From positions 1 through 7,126 of the forward strand of contig CAMGAZ010000071.1 in the NCBI GenBank assembly GCA_946008205.1: a stretch of 7,126 nucleotides of DNA, given 5' to 3'. Positions 5,725 to 7,126 of the stretch are shown here, one piece after another. Numbering within the stretch: position 1 is the first letter of the stretch; the number at the start of each line of letters is the position of its first letter. The notes under the pieces are model-generated. The model saw nothing but the letters and a program-made list of their open reading frames with translations, was not told where the DNA came from and did no database searches. Position numbers and translations under genes: made by a program. The stretch is from an uncultured Clostridium sp. (GTDB taxonomy: Bacteria; Bacillota; Clostridia; TANB77; CAG-508).

Positions 5725-6600
5725 ATGGGAGCGATAGCAAATTTATTTGGCTATTTATTAAACTTTCTTTATAACATATTTAATAATTACGTGATAGCAA
5801 TTATTATTTTTTCTATAATATTAAGAGTAATATTAATGCCAGTAACAATATCTCAACAGAAGACAATGAAAAAATCAGCAAAAATACAAGAAAAAATGAA
5901 TGAAATTCAAAAAAAATATAAAAACAATCCAGAAAAATTAAATCAAGAAACAATCGAGCTATATAAAAGGGAAAAAATGAGCCCTTTTAGTGGTTGCTTA
6001 AGTTCAATATTACAAATAATAATAATTCTTTCTGTATTTTGGTTGGTAAGTAAGCCATTAACGTATATGAAGAAAGTTGATACAGACATAATAAATGGAT
6101 ACATAGAGGAAATAAAAAACGAGGATGGAAAGTCTTCTGCTTATCCGGAAATTCAAGTAATTCAGAAAAAAGCTAGCGAAGATGACAGAGTAAATATTAA
6201 TATGAATTTCTTTGGACTAGATTTAAGTAAAGTTCCAAATCAAAACATGAGTGATTATAAAGTGTATATAATACCTGCACTATATGTAATAACATCATTT
6301 ATTTCTATTAAAATTACTAACGGTAAAAAGAAAAAAGATAGGGTATTGCAATTAGAGGAAAAGACGGCATCTGATAAAGAAGATAGTACAGAAAAAAGTG
6401 ATGAAAACGAGAGTTTAGAAGCAATGCAAGAGATGAGCAAGGGCATGAATTATATGATTCCAATAATGTCTATATCAATAGCGTTTATTGCTCCACTAGG
6501 CCTAGCTTTGTACTGGTTAATTAGCAATATATTAATTATCGTTGAAAGAATGATAATAGATAAAATATATGAATTCAAGGAGGAAAGAGAAAATGCCTAA
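5725..6600 (+). CDS. yidC: Membrane protein insertase YidC/SpoIIIJ family
   Basis: YidC inserts and folds membrane proteins, alone or with SecYEG. It has 291 aa, a usual Gram-positive length. It has no cleavable signal peptide and no lipobox cysteine, unlike B. subtilis SpoIIIJ. Hydrophobic segments are near 16-42, 92-109, 179-197 and 244-274 (two close helices). The conserved intramembrane arginine is Arg34 in IILRVILMP. The cytoplasmic hairpin region is rich in Lys/Gln (about 43-86), followed by the conserved MSPFSGCL (85-92). An extracellular stretch (about 112-178) precedes the third helix. The cytoplasmic loop at 199-240 is long and highly charged (KKKK, then an acidic run). AGGAGG lies 5 nt before the ATG. 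Its stop overlaps the khpB start. Confidence 0.96.
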   Translation: MGAIANLFGYLLNFLYNIFNNYVIAIIIFSIILRVILMPVTISQQKTMKKSAKIQEKMNEIQKKYKNNPEKLNQETIELYKREKMSPFSGCLSSILQIIIILSVFWLVSKPLTYMKKVDTDIINGYIEEIKNEDGKSSAYPEIQVIQKKASEDDRVNINMNFFGLDLSKVPNQNMSDYKVYIIPALYVITSFISIKITNGKKKKDRVLQLEEKTASDKEDSTEKSDENESLEAMQEMSKGMNYMIPIMSISIAFIAPLGLALYWLISNILIIVERMIIDKIYEFKEERENA

Positions 6601-7126
6601 ATCTATTATTTCCGAAGGCAAAACCTCAACAGAAGCTATTGAAAAAGGGTTAAAAGAACTAAAGGCTTCTAGGAATCAAGTAGAAGTGAAGATTATTGAG
6701 GAAAAGAAAAAAAGCTTTTTTAATATATTGGATCCTCACGTAGTAAAAGTTGAACTAATACTTAAAGAAGAGACAGTAAAAGTGCCTAATAGGGAAAGAA
6801 AAACAGAAAAAAAAGAAATAAAAAAAGAAGATATTAATATTTCAAAACACTCTATTGAAGTATTTCTAGATGAGTTTCTAAAGAAAATATCTGAAAAGAT
6901 AACGTATACTATTGAAATCAATGAAGATATTATACATGTGACAATCAATGGAGAAAATTCAACAAAATTAATTGGCTATAGGGGAGAATCCCTAAATTCA
7001 CTTCAAGTTATATTATCAACTATAGCAAATAAAGGACAAGAGAGTAATATTAAAGTGATATTAGACATAGGGAATTATAAAGAAGTAAGAGAGAAAACTT
7101 TGAAAGAATTAGCAGAAAAGGTAGCA
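6593..7126 (+). CDS. khpB: RNA-binding protein KhpB/Jag, partial (runs off the right edge)
   Basis: Jag/KhpB (also called EloR) is an RNA-binding protein next to yidC that affects cell elongation and division in Gram-positive bacteria. I translated 178 in-frame codons; the C-terminus is missing. Seen: a Jag_N domain at about 4-57 (EGKTSTEAIEKGLKEL at 8-23), a charged linker (about 58-82), and a KH domain (about 100-160) whose GxxG loop is GYRG (128-131) within STKLIGYRGESLNSLQ. The start of the R3H segment appears as NYKEVREKTLKELAEKVA (161-178), but its R-x3-H core lies outside the window. The usual KKGFLG-like motif ending Jag_N is here KKKSFFNI (38-45), lacking its glycines. The ATG overlaps the yidC stop by 8 bp, with AAGGAGG 9 nt upstream, so the two are probably coupled. 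Confidence 0.95.
   Translation, partial: MPKSIISEGKTSTEAIEKGLKELKASRNQVEVKIIEEKKKSFFNILDPHVVKVELILKEETVKVPNRERKTEKKEIKKEDINISKHSIEVFLDEFLKKISEKITYTIEINEDIIHVTINGENSTKLIGYRGESLNSLQVILSTIANKGQESNIKVILDIGNYKEVREKTLKELAEKVA

Noticed and set aside
6255..6948. Minus-strand frames opposite yidC and khpB
   Set aside because: They are antisense to recognised genes, with Ser/Phe/Ile-rich composition typical of complements of Lys/Glu-rich coding DNA.
1..7126. A novel multi-gene system, mobile element, CRISPR array or RNA gene
   Set aside because: Every long frame on the coding strands is a recognised core gene. I saw no regularly spaced long repeats, transposase motifs, tRNA cloverleaf or rRNA sequence. 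The exact repeats seen are DnaA boxes.

Overview
The window is the chromosomal replication-origin neighbourhood of a low-GC Gram-positive bacterium. Hand counts over recF, dnaN and dnaA give roughly 25-30% G+C. The divergent layout gyrB-recF-dnaN-dnaA (minus strand) against rpmH-rnpA-yidD-yidC-khpB (plus strand) is the classic Bacillota origin arrangement. YidC has no lipoprotein signal and the DnaA protein is short (446 aa); both fit Clostridia-type Bacillota better than Bacillus. Trp is read from TGG and TGA is used as a stop, so the standard bacterial code applies. The species cannot be named from the sequence alone.

Left half (1-4554, minus strand): in transcription order dnaA (initiator), dnaN (sliding clamp), recF (gap-repair ATPase) and the first 192 codons of gyrB. 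Two small genes often found here in Bacillota are missing: yaaA (S4-domain protein) between dnaN and recF, where there are only 43 bp, and remB/yaaB between recF and gyrB, where there are only 60 bp.

Origin: the DnaA binding sites form two clusters on either side of dnaA, so oriC looks bipartite. The cluster upstream of dnaA (4601-4645) has four boxes at exact 12-bp steps, three of them perfect TTATCCACA; the last two face each other as a hairpin palindrome. The cluster in the dnaA-dnaN gap (about 2947-3112) is dominated by the variant TTATCAACA. At its dnaN end it has a textbook unwinding module: paired DnaA boxes, a short spacer, six DnaA-trios (TAG/TAA) and 29 bp of pure A/T. A hand-counted GC-skew break between dnaN and dnaA agrees with replication starting there.

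Right half (4555-7126, plus strand): a consensus promoter drives rpmH (44 aa, GTG start), which is followed by a strong intrinsic terminator. Then come rnpA, yidD (overlapping the end of rnpA), yidC and a partial khpB/jag that overlaps yidC by 8 bp. These genes supply a ribosomal protein, the RNase P protein subunit, the membrane insertase with its helper, and an RNA-binding protein.

This is core chromosome. I see no mobile element, CRISPR array, tRNA/rRNA gene or undescribed multi-gene system. The points of interest are the detailed architecture of the origin, the missing small genes and local regulatory structures.
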